This document shows, in pieces, positions 1-9,400 of a stretch of 50,842 bases of DNA (positions within the stretch are counted from its first letter, which is position 1; every line of letters starts with the position of its first letter). The translations under genes were made by a program, and so were the position numbers. Origin of the DNA: Dehalococcoidia bacterium. Its GTDB lineage: Bacteria; Chloroflexota; Dehalococcoidia; DSTF01; JACRBR01. Below the pieces are notes generated by a model. That model was given only the letters and a program-made list of their open reading frames with translations, had not been told where the DNA came from and did no database searches. The stretch is taken from the NCBI GenBank assembly GCA_040902535.1, contig JBBDXD010000004.1, forward strand, positions 1 to 50,842. The letters run 5' to 3'.

Positions 1-19
1 GAAGGACCCGGTCGGACTC

Positions 20-352
20 TCACAATGAGTGGACCAAAGATCGGGGGCAGGTCACGACATCAATCCAGCGTCGCAGCGCCGGACCGCGCGTCACACCCGC
101 GCTCGATACGTAGAGCATGCCGGTCGTCACACGGCCGGTGAAGTCCATGGGACGGGCGTGCGTGTTGTCGAGCGCGTCGTGATAGCGTTCCTTGCCTGAG
201 CGCACGACGAGCTCGTCGTTGAGCACGCCGACGCACATCTTGCCATCGAGCAGAAACGCAATGCCGCCGAACATCCTGCGCTCGGTGATGCCCGCGTGCT
301 GCGCAAGCACCGCACGCACACGGCCGGCCAGCCGCTCATCGTATGCCATCAA
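20..352 (-). CDS. TfoX N-terminal domain protein
   Basis: A complete 110-residue protein. The segment RRMFGGIAFLLDGKM near residues 25-39 and the following short strands match the TfoX/Sxy N-terminal domain, a small alpha/beta fold. Stand-alone copies of this domain are common in bacteria and their role is unknown; only the longer Sxy/TfoX proteins are linked to competence regulation. No C-terminal TfoX domain follows, so a competence role should not be assumed. It lies 6 nt downstream of the DinB-like gene on the same strand, so the two are probably co-transcribed. The family call is firm; the function is unknown. Confidence 0.8.
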   Translation of the reverse strand: MMAYDERLAGRVRAVLAQHAGITERRMFGGIAFLLDGKMCVGVLNDELVVRSGKERYHDALDNTHARPMDFTGRVTTGMLYVSSAGVTRGPALRRWIDVVTCPRSLVHSL

Positions 353-358
353 CGCACC

Positions 359-880
359 TCATAACGGGAAGCCTTTGCCGCCGCGCAGCCCCTTGAGCGC
401 GCAGATCTCGCCCCAGTGCGACGTTACGTGCCCGAGCACGCCGGAGCCAAGCGTCCATGCGAGCGTCACATGTCCGAATCCCGCCTCGGAGAAATCGATG
501 TCACGCTCAAGATCGGCGGGCGCCAGCGAGGCGAGCCAGGCGTCGGTTTCGTCCGCGACCGCCCGCGCGTACGGACGAACGGCGTCGAGATCCAGGCTCA
601 GGCGCGCGGCCCATGCGCCCCAATCGGCATCGGGCGGCGGCAGTTCGCTGAGGCCCGTTTTTCCGGCCCAGGCGCCCGCGAACAACGGCGAGCCGCCGCG
701 CAGCAGGCCGTTTACGAAGCCATCTTCGCCGGTGACAAGGTGGCCGTACGTAGCGGCGATCGAGTTGCCCTTGCCCGGCGGACGCGCGTGCGCGTCGTCG
801 GCGCTCACGTCCGCCATCGTCGTCTCCAGAAAGGCGCGAGCCTGCTGTAGCTGCTCGCGGATGAATGCAATCGTGTCCAT
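359..880 (-). CDS. DinB-like four-helix protein
   Basis: A 173-residue protein that resembles the DinB/YfiT-like four-helix-bundle superfamily. It has an N-terminal helix (MDTIAFIREQLQQAR), a conserved histidine in 'TYGHLVTGEDG', and a C-terminal histidine in 'VLGHVTSHWGE' spaced as expected for metal ligands. Members of this superfamily include thiol transferases (bacillithiol, mycothiol) and many uncharacterised stress proteins. The ATG at 880 was chosen because the reading frame upstream is rich in Pro/Arg and looks non-coding. A weak GGGAAG lies upstream of this ATG. It is followed 6 nt later by the TfoX-like gene. The substrate cannot be read from the sequence. Confidence 0.75.
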   Translation of the reverse strand: MDTIAFIREQLQQARAFLETTMADVSADDAHARPPGKGNSIAATYGHLVTGEDGFVNGLLRGGSPLFAGAWAGKTGLSELPPPDADWGAWAARLSLDLDAVRPYARAVADETDAWLASLAPADLERDIDFSEAGFGHVTLAWTLGSGVLGHVTSHWGEICALKGLRGGKGFPL

Positions 881-1061
881 ATTTACTCGCTTCCCGCCGT
901 CAAGCTTAGGATGCTTTCCTGGCCGGCAGTAGGTGGCGGCCCAATGCGGCGGTGGGACTCCTGCCACCATCCTGTCAGCGTGACCGCGGCATTGCCTCTA
1001 TGGAGCCGACTATCTACGGTTGGTACCCGTGCAGGTGAGCTACCAGAGGCGGAGGAATCAC

Positions 1062-2405
1062 ATGCCCGACATGCTGCTCAAGGACACGATCGCCAACCTG
1101 ATGCCCACGGCACAGGCTGATCTTGAGCGGCTCGTGCGGATACCTTCGTGTGCGTTCCCGGGCTTTCCTTCGGAGCCCGTGTACGAGGCAGCGAGGGCGG
1201 TCGCCGGGATGCTCGAGACCGCAGGCGTTGGCGATGCACGGCTGCTCGAGATACCGGATGGCTATCCCGCGGTGTATGGCGAGGTCGCAGGCCCACCGGG
1301 CGCGCCCACCGTGCTCCTCTACGCGCACTACGACATCCAGCCGCCGGGCAAGGAATCGGCGTGGACATCGCCGCCGTACGAGCCGGCGGTTCGCGACGGG
1401 CGGCTCTACGGCCGCGGCGCCGCAGACGACAAGTCCGGCGTCGTCATGCACGTCGCCGCGCTACGGGCGCTCGCCGGGCGGTTGCGCGTCGGCGTCAAGG
1501 TGGTGATCGAGGGCGAAGAGGAAACGATGAGTCATTTGGGCGACTACGTCCTAAAGTATCCGTCACTCTTCCGCGCCGACGTCGTGATCTCCGCTGACGC
1601 CGGCAACGTGCGCGTCGGCAGGCCGACGCTCACGACGGCGCTGCGCGGCGTCACGAGTTGCAGCGTCGAGGTGCGCACGCTCGCCGGGCCGGTGCACTCC
1701 GGCCAGTTCGGCGGACCGGCGCCGGACGCGCTCATCGCACTTTCGCGCATGATCGCGTCGCTGCACGACGATAGAGGCAACGTCGCGATCGAGGGGTTGA
1801 TCGCCGGCGCGTGGCCGGGTGGCGGAGAGCTTTCCGAAAACGGCTTCCGTCGCGGGGCCGACGTGCTGGAGGGCGTCGAGCTGATCGGCGAGGGCCCGAT
1901 CGCCGACCGGCTGTGGTCGAAGCCGTCCGTCAACGTGATCGGGATCGATGCGCTCCCGTACGATGGTGCGGCAAACGCACTCGTCCCCGTGGCTAGGGCG
2001 CGTGTGAGCCTGGGCACCGCACCCGGCGAGGATGTGCGTCACGCGCTGGAACTGCTGGTGGAACATCTGCGCAAGGCGGCGCCGTGGGGCGTGCAGGTGG
2101 AGATCACGCCGGGCGGCGCCGGGCCGGGCTTCGCCGCGAAGACGGACGGACCCGCTTACGCGACGGCGCGACGCGTGCTCGATGATGTCTTCGGCGCGGC
2201 GACAATCATGGGCGGCGCGGGCGGCACGATCCCGCTGATGAACGTCTTTCAGCGCGTCTCGCCGGATGCCGAGATCATCACCTGGGGCGCCGAGGACGGC
2301 GCTGCGGCAATACACGCTCCGAACGAGAGTGTTGACCTCGGCGAACTGGAACACATGATCCTCGCCGAGGCGATGCTGTTGGAGGCGCTTGGATCGAAGG
2401 CATGA
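1062..2405 (+). CDS. M20 family dipeptidase/peptidase
   Basis: A 447-residue cytosolic metallopeptidase of the M20 family, close to the dipeptidase/carnosinase-like branch. The di-zinc site can be followed along the chain: HYD in 'LYAHYDIQP', Asp in 'GRGAADDKSG', the Glu pair in 'IEGEEE', Asp in 'SADAG', and a C-terminal His in 'IHAPNES'. The dimerisation or lid domain is present ('GPVHSGQFGG'). The start ATG is preceded by GGCGGAGG at good spacing; the reading frame extends 14 codons further upstream without a ribosome site. It probably hydrolyses dipeptides or related N-acyl amino acids, but the substrate is unknown. A hairpin follows the stop, so it appears to be a single-gene unit. Confidence 0.85.
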   Translation: MPDMLLKDTIANLMPTAQADLERLVRIPSCAFPGFPSEPVYEAARAVAGMLETAGVGDARLLEIPDGYPAVYGEVAGPPGAPTVLLYAHYDIQPPGKESAWTSPPYEPAVRDGRLYGRGAADDKSGVVMHVAALRALAGRLRVGVKVVIEGEEETMSHLGDYVLKYPSLFRADVVISADAGNVRVGRPTLTTALRGVTSCSVEVRTLAGPVHSGQFGGPAPDALIALSRMIASLHDDRGNVAIEGLIAGAWPGGGELSENGFRRGADVLEGVELIGEGPIADRLWSKPSVNVIGIDALPYDGAANALVPVARARVSLGTAPGEDVRHALELLVEHLRKAAPWGVQVEITPGGAGPGFAAKTDGPAYATARRVLDDVFGAATIMGGAGGTIPLMNVFQRVSPDAEIITWGAEDGAAAIHAPNESVDLGELEHMILAEAMLLEALGSKA

Positions 2406-2426
2406 TGAAAGAGTGAGCACGAAGAT

Positions 2427-2448
2427 GAACAGCCGGGGGCGGCTGTTC
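2427..2448 (+). terminator. Hairpin after M20 peptidase gene
   Basis: GAACAGCC and GGCTGTTC form a perfect 8-bp stem with a 6-nt loop about 20 nt after the stop codon. No T-run follows, so it may act as an mRNA 3' stabiliser or a weak terminator. Confidence 0.45.
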
Positions 2449-2591
2449 TCCACGCTTCGCGTCGCGTGGCTGCGCGCGTTGTGTGTGGTGGTGTTCGGAC
2501 GCAGTCTTGTATCGGCGGCTTCGAAATACGGCGCGACGGAGGAGATGCCGTCGGCGTAGGATTGGATAGTCCGGAGTTTCAGGAGACGACC

Positions 2592-3362
2592 ATGGCAGTG
2601 CACTACGAAGTGAACGGCGAAATCGCCGTCGTCACGATCGACCGGCACGAAGTGCGGAACGCCGTCGATGGACCGACAGCAGCGGAACTCGCCGCTGCGT
2701 TCCGCCGCTTCGATGCGGACGACGCGCTGAAGGTCGCCGTGCTCACGGGAGCGCATGGGACGTTTTGCGCGGGCGCCGACCTGAAGGGCGTATCGGACGG
2801 CCGCGGCAATCGCGTCAATGCAGACTCAGACGGGCCGATGGGGCCGACGTTCATGCTGCTCTCAAAGCCCGTCATCGCGGCGGTCGAAGGCTTCGCCGTC
2901 GCGGGCGGGCTCGAACTGTCGCTGTGGTGCGACCTGCGCGTCGCAGCGCGCGACGCCACGTTCGGCGTGTATTGCCGGCGCTGGGGCGTGCCGCTGGTCG
3001 ATGGCGGCACGGTGCGCCTCCCGCGGCTGGTCGGGCATAGCCATGCGCTCGACATGATCCTCACAGGACGCGGCGTCTCCGGCGAAGAAGCGCTACGAAT
3101 GGGACTCGCAAACCGTCTCGTCGAGCCCGGCCAGGCGCTCGATGGCGCATTGCAGCTGGCGCGCGAGTTGTGCGCATTCCCGCAACTGTGCTTGCGCTCA
3201 GATCGCATGTCGTCGTATGAGCAGTGGGGCATGCCGGTGCGCGACGCGATCGCGAACGAAACACGCCTCGGTATCGAGACGATCCGGTCGGGCGAGACGC
3301 TCGCCGGGGCGCAGCGCTTTGCGTCGGGCAAGGGGCGCCACGGTAAGTTCGACGACATTTGA
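2592..3362 (+). CDS. Enoyl-CoA hydratase/isomerase (crotonase) family protein
   Basis: A 256-residue crotonase-fold protein. The CoA-binding/oxyanion-hole motifs 'FCAGADLKG' and 'AVAGGLELSLWCD' are intact, and the Glu in 'GGLEL' matches the first catalytic Glu of enoyl-CoA hydratases. The position of the second catalytic Glu is not acidic ('RRWGVPLVDGGTVRL'). The protein may therefore not be a classical hydratase; isomerase, hydrolase and dehalogenase activities also occur on this fold. The start at 2592 is supported by AGGAGA 6 nt upstream. There is no acyl-CoA gene cluster around it, so the pathway cannot be named. Confidence 0.85.
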   Translation: MAVHYEVNGEIAVVTIDRHEVRNAVDGPTAAELAAAFRRFDADDALKVAVLTGAHGTFCAGADLKGVSDGRGNRVNADSDGPMGPTFMLLSKPVIAAVEGFAVAGGLELSLWCDLRVAARDATFGVYCRRWGVPLVDGGTVRLPRLVGHSHALDMILTGRGVSGEEALRMGLANRLVEPGQALDGALQLARELCAFPQLCLRSDRMSSYEQWGMPVRDAIANETRLGIETIRSGETLAGAQRFASGKGRHGKFDDI

Positions 3363-3386
3363 GTTGTCAGTGGTCAGTCGTCAGTT
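3363..3386. repeat. Short CAGT-rich intergenic repeat
   Basis: The gap between two convergent genes is filled by reiterated GTCAGTGGTCAGTCGTCAGT-like units. Related GGT/CAGT-rich elements lie at 24923-24975, 39071-39112 and, in another form, at 40833-40892. Confidence 0.45.
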
Positions 3387-4646
3387 TCAGTCGCGACGCG
3401 ATGACGAACGCGCGACCTCGATCGCTGCTGCGGCGGCTAACACGGCAATCACCGGCGCGATGGGGACGTGGTATCGCGGCTCTCCCGCGAACACCGTGTG
3501 CAGCGCGACCCAGGCGGCGATCGTCGCCCAGAGCGCCCACCATTCGCGCGTACGCCTCACGAACACGAGCGACGCCGCCGCCAGCCCGAGCATCGCATAC
3601 CAGTACACGTCGCCGATGAGCACGTACGCATCGCGCCCGCGCTCCAGCGGGGTGCGGCCAAGGCTCTCCGACCAGTCGATCGATGCGGCGGCATCCGATT
3701 CGAGCAGGTACAGCACGCGCTTGACCGCCAGCTCCATCTCGCGGCCGGGATGCGCGAGCGCGTAGTCGATCGCCCGTTCGCGGCCGAGGTCGTCGAACAG
3801 GAGTTCGCGCTCCTTGAACGAGATGCCCGGCTGCTCGTCCCACAGATCCTGCGGCGGTATCGACGTCCCCGTCGAGTAAGGCGCGTGCGCGAGGCGCAGG
3901 TTGTAGCCGAGGTTGTTGTTGATCAGCGTCGGCTCGCCCATGACGGCCTGGTTCCGGATCGCCCATGGCACGACGAACAGCGCGATCGCCGCGGCGACGG
4001 GCGCCATCGTACGTACGACGGTGCGCCAGTCGTACGAGCGCACGAGCAGCAGTACGACTGGCACCAGCAGCAATAGCCCCTGCGAACGCACGAACGCCGT
4101 CGCGATCAGCGCGATGCCGGCGGCGAAGCACCACGCGACGCTCGAGCGGCCGCCAGCGTGCATCGCCAACGCGAGCGTCGTCGCGACGCCGAGCGTGAAC
4201 AGCGGCTCGCTGAATGCCGACGCCGTCCAGAAGACGAGCGCCGGCAACAGAGCAAAGAGCGTCGCGGCGAGCAGCCCACAGGCGTCGCCGCGCAGCCGCC
4301 GGCCGATGAAGAACACCGGCACGACCGTCAGCGCGCCGGCGATTGCATTGAACGCCTTCGCGACGCCGGGTTCGGCGCCGAAGAGCTTGTAGAACGGGGC
4401 GAGCGCGACCGAGAAGCCCGGCGCCCAGAACGCCGTGCCCTCGCTTTGCGGGCCGGCGACGAAGCCCCGCTCATCGACCGCGACGCTGTAGCCGCGCCCC
4501 TCGGCGATGTTCGTGGCGGTCGCGTGGTAGTACTGCGGGTCGGACAGCGGCGGGATCACCGTGTCCGTCTCGAGGAGCCAGAGCCCCCGCAGCACCAGCG
4601 CAACGACGAAGATCGCGGCAATCGCGAGCACGCTTAGCGGCGGCAT
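3387..4646 (-). CDS. GT-C type membrane glycosyltransferase (PMT/ArnT-like)
   Basis: A polytopic membrane protein of about 419 residues with roughly nine to eleven hydrophobic helices. After the first membrane segment comes an acidic loop ('LSDPQYYHATATNIAEGRGY'), the usual place of the catalytic Asp in GT-C enzymes that use polyprenyl-phosphate sugars (family GT39 and relatives). The later segment 'PGREMELAVKRVLYLLES' is a typical soluble-domain feature. The frame stays open to a GTG at 4751, which would abut the divergent gene start at 4754. No good ribosome site is visible for any start. I chose the ATG at 4646 because it sits just before the first helix. Donor and acceptor are unknown. 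Confidence 0.7.
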   Translation of the reverse strand: MPPLSVLAIAAIFVVALVLRGLWLLETDTVIPPLSDPQYYHATATNIAEGRGYSVAVDERGFVAGPQSEGTAFWAPGFSVALAPFYKLFGAEPGVAKAFNAIAGALTVVPVFFIGRRLRGDACGLLAATLFALLPALVFWTASAFSEPLFTLGVATTLALAMHAGGRSSVAWCFAAGIALIATAFVRSQGLLLLVPVVLLLVRSYDWRTVVRTMAPVAAAIALFVVPWAIRNQAVMGEPTLINNNLGYNLRLAHAPYSTGTSIPPQDLWDEQPGISFKERELLFDDLGRERAIDYALAHPGREMELAVKRVLYLLESDAAASIDWSESLGRTPLERGRDAYVLIGDVYWYAMLGLAAASLVFVRRTREWWALWATIAAWVALHTVFAGEPRYHVPIAPVIAVLAAAAAIEVARSSSRRD

Positions 4647-4753
4647 GGGGACTCGCCGGCGAGCCGCGAGTACACTGGCAACGTCATCGCTCGTGAGCGC
4701 ACGCACGAGCGTGATGATAGCCGAGCAGGATGCTACGAGGGCGAGGAGCACCC

Positions 4754-5173
4754 ATGGATGCGACAGCGGAAGCCAACGTCCAGACCGTCATGAGCCTGTA
4801 TGCGGCGTTTGAAAAGGGCGACGTCGAAGGCATGCTCGTCGCGCTCGATCCCGCGATCGACTGGGAGTTCTACGGCCCAAACACCATCCCTCTCGCCGGC
4901 CGCTACCACGGCCACGACGAGGTGCTGCGCTTTATCGGGATGATCGGAGATTCGTTGGACATCCAGAACTTCAGCCCCGACGTCGCGGTCGTCGCCTCGG
5001 GCGATGGCGTGGCAGTCACGGGTAAGGAAAGCGGCCTCGCCCGTCCAACGGGCCGTCCATTCGAATCGCACTTCGTGCACATGTTTACGCTCCGCGGCGG
5101 CAAGATCGTCGCGGCGCGGGAGTACTACGACACGGCCGCCCTTGTCACGGCGTTCACAGGAGCGGGCGACTGA
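4754..5173 (+). CDS. SnoaL-like / NTF2-fold protein
   Basis: A 139-residue protein with the SnoaL/nuclear-transport-factor-2 cone fold: an N-terminal helix 'VQTVMSLYAAFEKGDVEGM', then 'LDPAIDWEFYGPNTIPLAGRY', and C-terminal strands ending 'LRGGKIVAAREYYDTAALV'. The fold serves polyketide cyclases, ketosteroid isomerases and many proteins of unknown role. The start ATG has GAGGAGC just upstream. Its stop codon overlaps the proposed AUA start of the next gene (TGATA), which points to translational coupling with the membrane glycosyltransferase. Family call is firm; substrate unknown. Confidence 0.8.
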   Translation: MDATAEANVQTVMSLYAAFEKGDVEGMLVALDPAIDWEFYGPNTIPLAGRYHGHDEVLRFIGMIGDSLDIQNFSPDVAVVASGDGVAVTGKESGLARPTGRPFESHFVHMFTLRGGKIVAAREYYDTAALVTAFTGAGD

Positions 5174-6468
5174 TAGCCGAGTCGCCGCAAACGCAGCACG
5201 CGCCGCAATCGACGCTCGAACCGTCGCGCGAGGCCCCGGCATCGCGTCGCGACGTCCTGATCCTCGCGGCCATCGTCGCAGTGGCGGTGGCCGTACGCAC
5301 GGCGTGGATCGCGTACGTCAACGTGCACCCCTTCGACGGCCGCGCCGACGACACGGTCTTCTACTACGCCTCGGCGCGCGCGCTCGCCGACGCGTTTGAG
5401 TATCGCGACCAGTTCGGCAGATTCTCGGCGCACTGGCCGCCCGGCTACGCGCTGACGCTGGCGGCGGCGTTCTTCACGGCAGGTCCGCACCTCGCCGTGG
5501 CGAAGGCGCTCAACGTCGCGATCGGGGCCGCGACGTGCGTCCTCGTGTACGCGATCGGCGCGCGCGCGTTCGGACGTGCGGCGGGCCTCCTCGCGGCACT
5601 GATCCTCGCGCTGCTGCCCGGCCACGCGTTCTGGTCGACGCTGGTCATGACGGAGACGCTCTTCACGTTCGTCTTCCTACTGTGCCTGTACCTGCTGCTA
5701 ACATGGACGCTCGATAACCACGACGCGCGCGCATGGCAGCTCGCGACGCTGGGCTTGCTGCTCGGCTACGCGACGTTGATCCGCGCCGAAGCCGTCCTGC
5801 TGGCACCGCTGTTCGTGCTGTTGTGGCTCGCCGTGCTGCCCCGCTGGCGCACGCCGCTGCGATACGGCGCGATCGTGTGCGCGGCGTTCGCCGTCGTGCT
5901 CGGCGCGTGGACCGTCCGGAATGCCGTCCGATTCGACGACTTCGTGCTGCTGCGGACCGGCGCGCCCGGCGCCGTCTCAAACGCGCTCGATCCGAACTAT
6001 CTCGACCGACCGGCGCGCTTCACCGCGCCCGCGCCGCCGCTTGAAGACACGCTCGGAAACATCGCACGCCACCCATGGGAGATCGCGCCGCTCGAGCTGA
6101 ATAAGCTGCGTCACCTCTATCGCAACGACCACGAGGCGGTCGACTGGGCCATGCACGAGCGGCCCCCCATGAGCGAGGCGGAGGCAACGAGGTGGCGACG
6201 TGTCGCCGACGTCCCATACGCGGTGCTGATGCTCGCGGCGCTGCTGGCCGCACCGTTATGGCTCCGCGTGCGCGAACGGCCGCGGTTGGTGCTAGCGTTC
6301 GGCCTCCTCGCCTGGACGGCGATCGAGATCACGTTCTGGCCGGAGCCGCGCTACCACACGCCGGTGCTACCGCTGCTGAGCGTGTGCGCCGCGGCCGGCG
6401 TGGCGTGGTTGGCCGGCACCGTCATCAATCGCACTCGGCGTATCGAACTAAGCCCGGACGACCCCTAA
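5173..6468 (+). CDS. GT-C type membrane glycosyltransferase, apparent AUA start
   Basis: A polytopic membrane protein of about 431 residues. The loop after the first helix carries 'FDGRADDTVFYYASARAL', the acidic region expected for a GT-C (GT39-like) enzyme, followed by 'HWPPGYALTL' and multiple hydrophobic helices. The first standard start codon in frame is GTG at 5281, but that lies inside the first membrane helix ('DVLILAAIVAVAVAVRTAW') and would remove its beginning and the basic residues before it. An AUA at 5173 overlaps the stop of the previous gene (TGATA) and has AGGAG 10 nt upstream, so I take it as the likely start. Its 3' end overlaps that of ileS by 21 nt. Confidence 0.7.
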   Translation: MAESPQTQHAPQSTLEPSREAPASRRDVLILAAIVAVAVAVRTAWIAYVNVHPFDGRADDTVFYYASARALADAFEYRDQFGRFSAHWPPGYALTLAAAFFTAGPHLAVAKALNVAIGAATCVLVYAIGARAFGRAAGLLAALILALLPGHAFWSTLVMTETLFTFVFLLCLYLLLTWTLDNHDARAWQLATLGLLLGYATLIRAEAVLLAPLFVLLWLAVLPRWRTPLRYGAIVCAAFAVVLGAWTVRNAVRFDDFVLLRTGAPGAVSNALDPNYLDRPARFTAPAPPLEDTLGNIARHPWEIAPLELNKLRHLYRNDHEAVDWAMHERPPMSEAEATRWRRVADVPYAVLMLAALLAAPLWLRVRERPRLVLAFGLLAWTAIEITFWPEPRYHTPVLPLLSVCAAAGVAWLAGTVINRTRRIELSPDDP

Positions 6469-9400
6469 CGTCACCTCTCGCCCGTCGACGTTCGCCGTCT
6501 CTGCGTGGGCAGCGGCCGGAGGCGGCGCTTGTTCGAGCGCGACCGAGAGCGTCTCCTGGCGCACGTAGTCGCCGAAGCGCTCCATGACGTCGCGTAGGTT
6601 GCCGTCGCCGGCGTAGTAGGTGCGGATGCGGTCGGCGATTTCGAAGCCGGCGTCTTTGCGCAGGTTCTGGATGCGGTGCACGATCTCGCGCGCGAGCCCC
6701 TCCTGCTCCAGTTCCGGCGTCATCTCCGTCGAGACGATGACCACGACGCCGTCGTCGGACGCGGACGCGAAGCCCTCCTTCTCGCGACCGTTGACGAGCA
6801 GCTCGTCCGGCTCCAGCGTCTTGCCGGCGATGTCGACCGTGCGGCCGTCCTGCACGGCGCGGGCGACGTCCGCGAGATCAGCGGCGGGCATCGACTGCAG
6901 CGCCTTCGCGATGTCCTGCACCTCGCGACCGTACTTCTGCCCCAGCGCCTTGAGGTTGGGCTTTACCTCGAAGCGCAGGAAGTCCGTCTCGTCGCGAATG
7001 ATCCGGAGATCCTTGACGTTCAGTTCGTCGAGCAGTTGCGGCGCCAAGTGTTCGAGTGCGTGCTCCTCCATCATCGTCGGCAGCTTCACGAAGAGCTCCG
7101 CGACCGGCTGCCGCACCTTGAGTTGCGCCTTCGCGCGGGCGGCGCGGCCGAGCGAGGCGACGCGCATCACAAGCTTCGTCTCGTCCGAGAGCGTGCGGTC
7201 GACCTTCGACTGGTCCGCGACGGGCCAGTCAGTGAGGTGCACGCTCTGGGGTTCGGAGGCGTCGAACGAGCGGACGAGGTTTTGGTACATCTCTTCGGCG
7301 AGGAACGGCGTGAACGGCGCGAGCAGCCTGGCCGTCGTCAGCAACGCCTCGTACAGCGTCGCGTAAGCCGCCTGCTTGTCGGTGTCGCTCTCAGACTTCC
7401 AGAAGCGACGGCGGCTGCGACGCACGTACCAGTTCGACAGGTTTTCGACGAAGCTTTCGAAGCGCTTCGTGGCTGCGAGCGCGTCGAAGTCGTCGAGCGC
7501 TGCGGTAACGTCGACGACGAGCTGGTGCAGCTCGGAGAGCAGCCATCGGTCGAGTTCGGTGTAGGGAATTGCTTCTTCGGCTGGTGTGGTGTCAGTACCG
7601 TTGATCCGCGCGGGCTGAAAGCCCGCGCTCGATTCGGATAGCGGGGACCAGCCGTCGAGCGTGGCGTACGTCACGAAGAAGGCGTACGTGTTCCAGAGCG
7701 TCAGGAACAGGCTGCGGCGCACCTCATCGGCAGGGCCGTATCCGAAGTTGATGTTGTACGCGGGGTTCTGACGGAAGAACATCCACCGCATCACATCGAC
7801 GCCCATGTTGTCGGCGGCGTCCTCGAACCAGATGGCGTTGCCCTTGCTCTTGTGCATCTCCTCGCCGTGCTCGTCGCGCACCATGGCGTGGCCGAGCACG
7901 CAGCGAAACGGCGGTCGATGTTCGAGCGCCGTCGCCATGGTGAGCAGCGAGTAAAACCAGTTGCGAAATTGCCCCGGAAAAGCCTCGGTGATGAAGTCCG
8001 CCGGGAACCATTGCTCCCAGTGCGAGCGATCGTGACGATAGTTCAGCGTCGAGAACGGCACGATGCCCGCATCGAGCCACGGGTTGCCGACGTCAGGGAT
8101 GCGCGACACGGCTTCGCCGCACTTGCCGCACGCGATCTTCACGGCGTCGATCCATGGCTTGTGCGGCGAGTGGCCCTCGAACTGCTCCCAGCCCGCGACA
8201 GCGCGCTCCTTGAGTTCCACTTCGCTGCCGATGACCTCGAATGTGCCGCAGTTCGTACAGTCGTAGATCGGCAGCGCGAGGCCGTAGTAGCGCTTCTTCG
8301 AGATCATCCAGTCGTCCATGTTCTTCAGCCAGTCGAGCTCCCGCGCCAGGCCGAAGTCGGGGATCCAGCGGATCTCCTTCGTGACCTCGGCGATCTGGTG
8401 CCGCAGCTCGTCCATGCTGATGAACCACTCGTCGACCAGACGAAAGATCAGTTCCGTGCCGCATCGCCAGCAGTGCGGATAGCGATGCAAGTACTGCTGC
8501 GTGCGATACATCGCGCCCTTCTGGCGAAGGCTGTCGAAGATCGCGTCGCGCGTGGCGTCGTCGGAGACTGAGCGTCCGCTGAGCGCATCGAAGCCTTCGA
8601 GGTAGACGCCTTCATCGTCGGTCGGCGCGATGACGGCGAGCCCGAGTTCCTTGCTGAGCGCAAAGTCCTCCTTGCCGCAGCCCGGCGCGATGTGGACGAT
8701 GCCGGTGCCCTCGTCGTCGGAGACCTCGTCCCACGAGATCACGGTGTGCTCGATGCCCGCTTGAGCAGGCAGCTCATCGAACGGCCCCGAGTACCGCAGT
8801 CCGACGAGCGAGGCACCCGTCACTTCGGCGAGCACCTCGTGGTCGCCCTTCAGCGCGGTCTTCGCAGCGCCCTTCGAGACGTAGAGCACGTCTTCGCCCT
8901 GCCGCACTTTGAGGTACGTCAGTTCAGGATGCACCGCCGACGCAACGTTGCCGGGCAACGTCCATGGCGTGGTGGTCCAGACGAGCAGTGACTCGCCGGC
9001 GCGGTCAAGCAGCGGGAACTTCACGTACACGCTCGCGTGCGTGACCTGCTGGTAGCCCTCAGTGACGATCTCGTGCTCGGAGAGGCCGGTGGCGCAGCGA
9101 GGACACCACGGCATGACGTCGTGGCCTTTATAGACGTAGCCCCGCTCGAAGCATGTCTTGAGAAAGTGCCAGATCGTGTAGTTGTTCTCGTCGGAGTTCG
9201 TGTAGTACGAGTTGTCCCAGTCCATCCAGTAACCGAGCCGGATCGACTGCTCCGTCTGGATGCCGGCGAAGCGCTGCACGCGCGCCTTGCAGTCGTCGAC
9301 AAACTTGTCGATGCCGTAGGCGATGATGTCCTTCTTGGATTTGAACCCGTGCTCCTTCTCGACCTCGACCTCGATCCAGAGCCCCTGGCAGTCGAAACCG

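Noticed and set aside
1563-2756. A 397-codon open frame on the minus strand opposite the M20 peptidase
   Set aside because: It is Arg-rich and without any motif, and it runs through the intergenic hairpin. It is a shadow of the peptidase gene.
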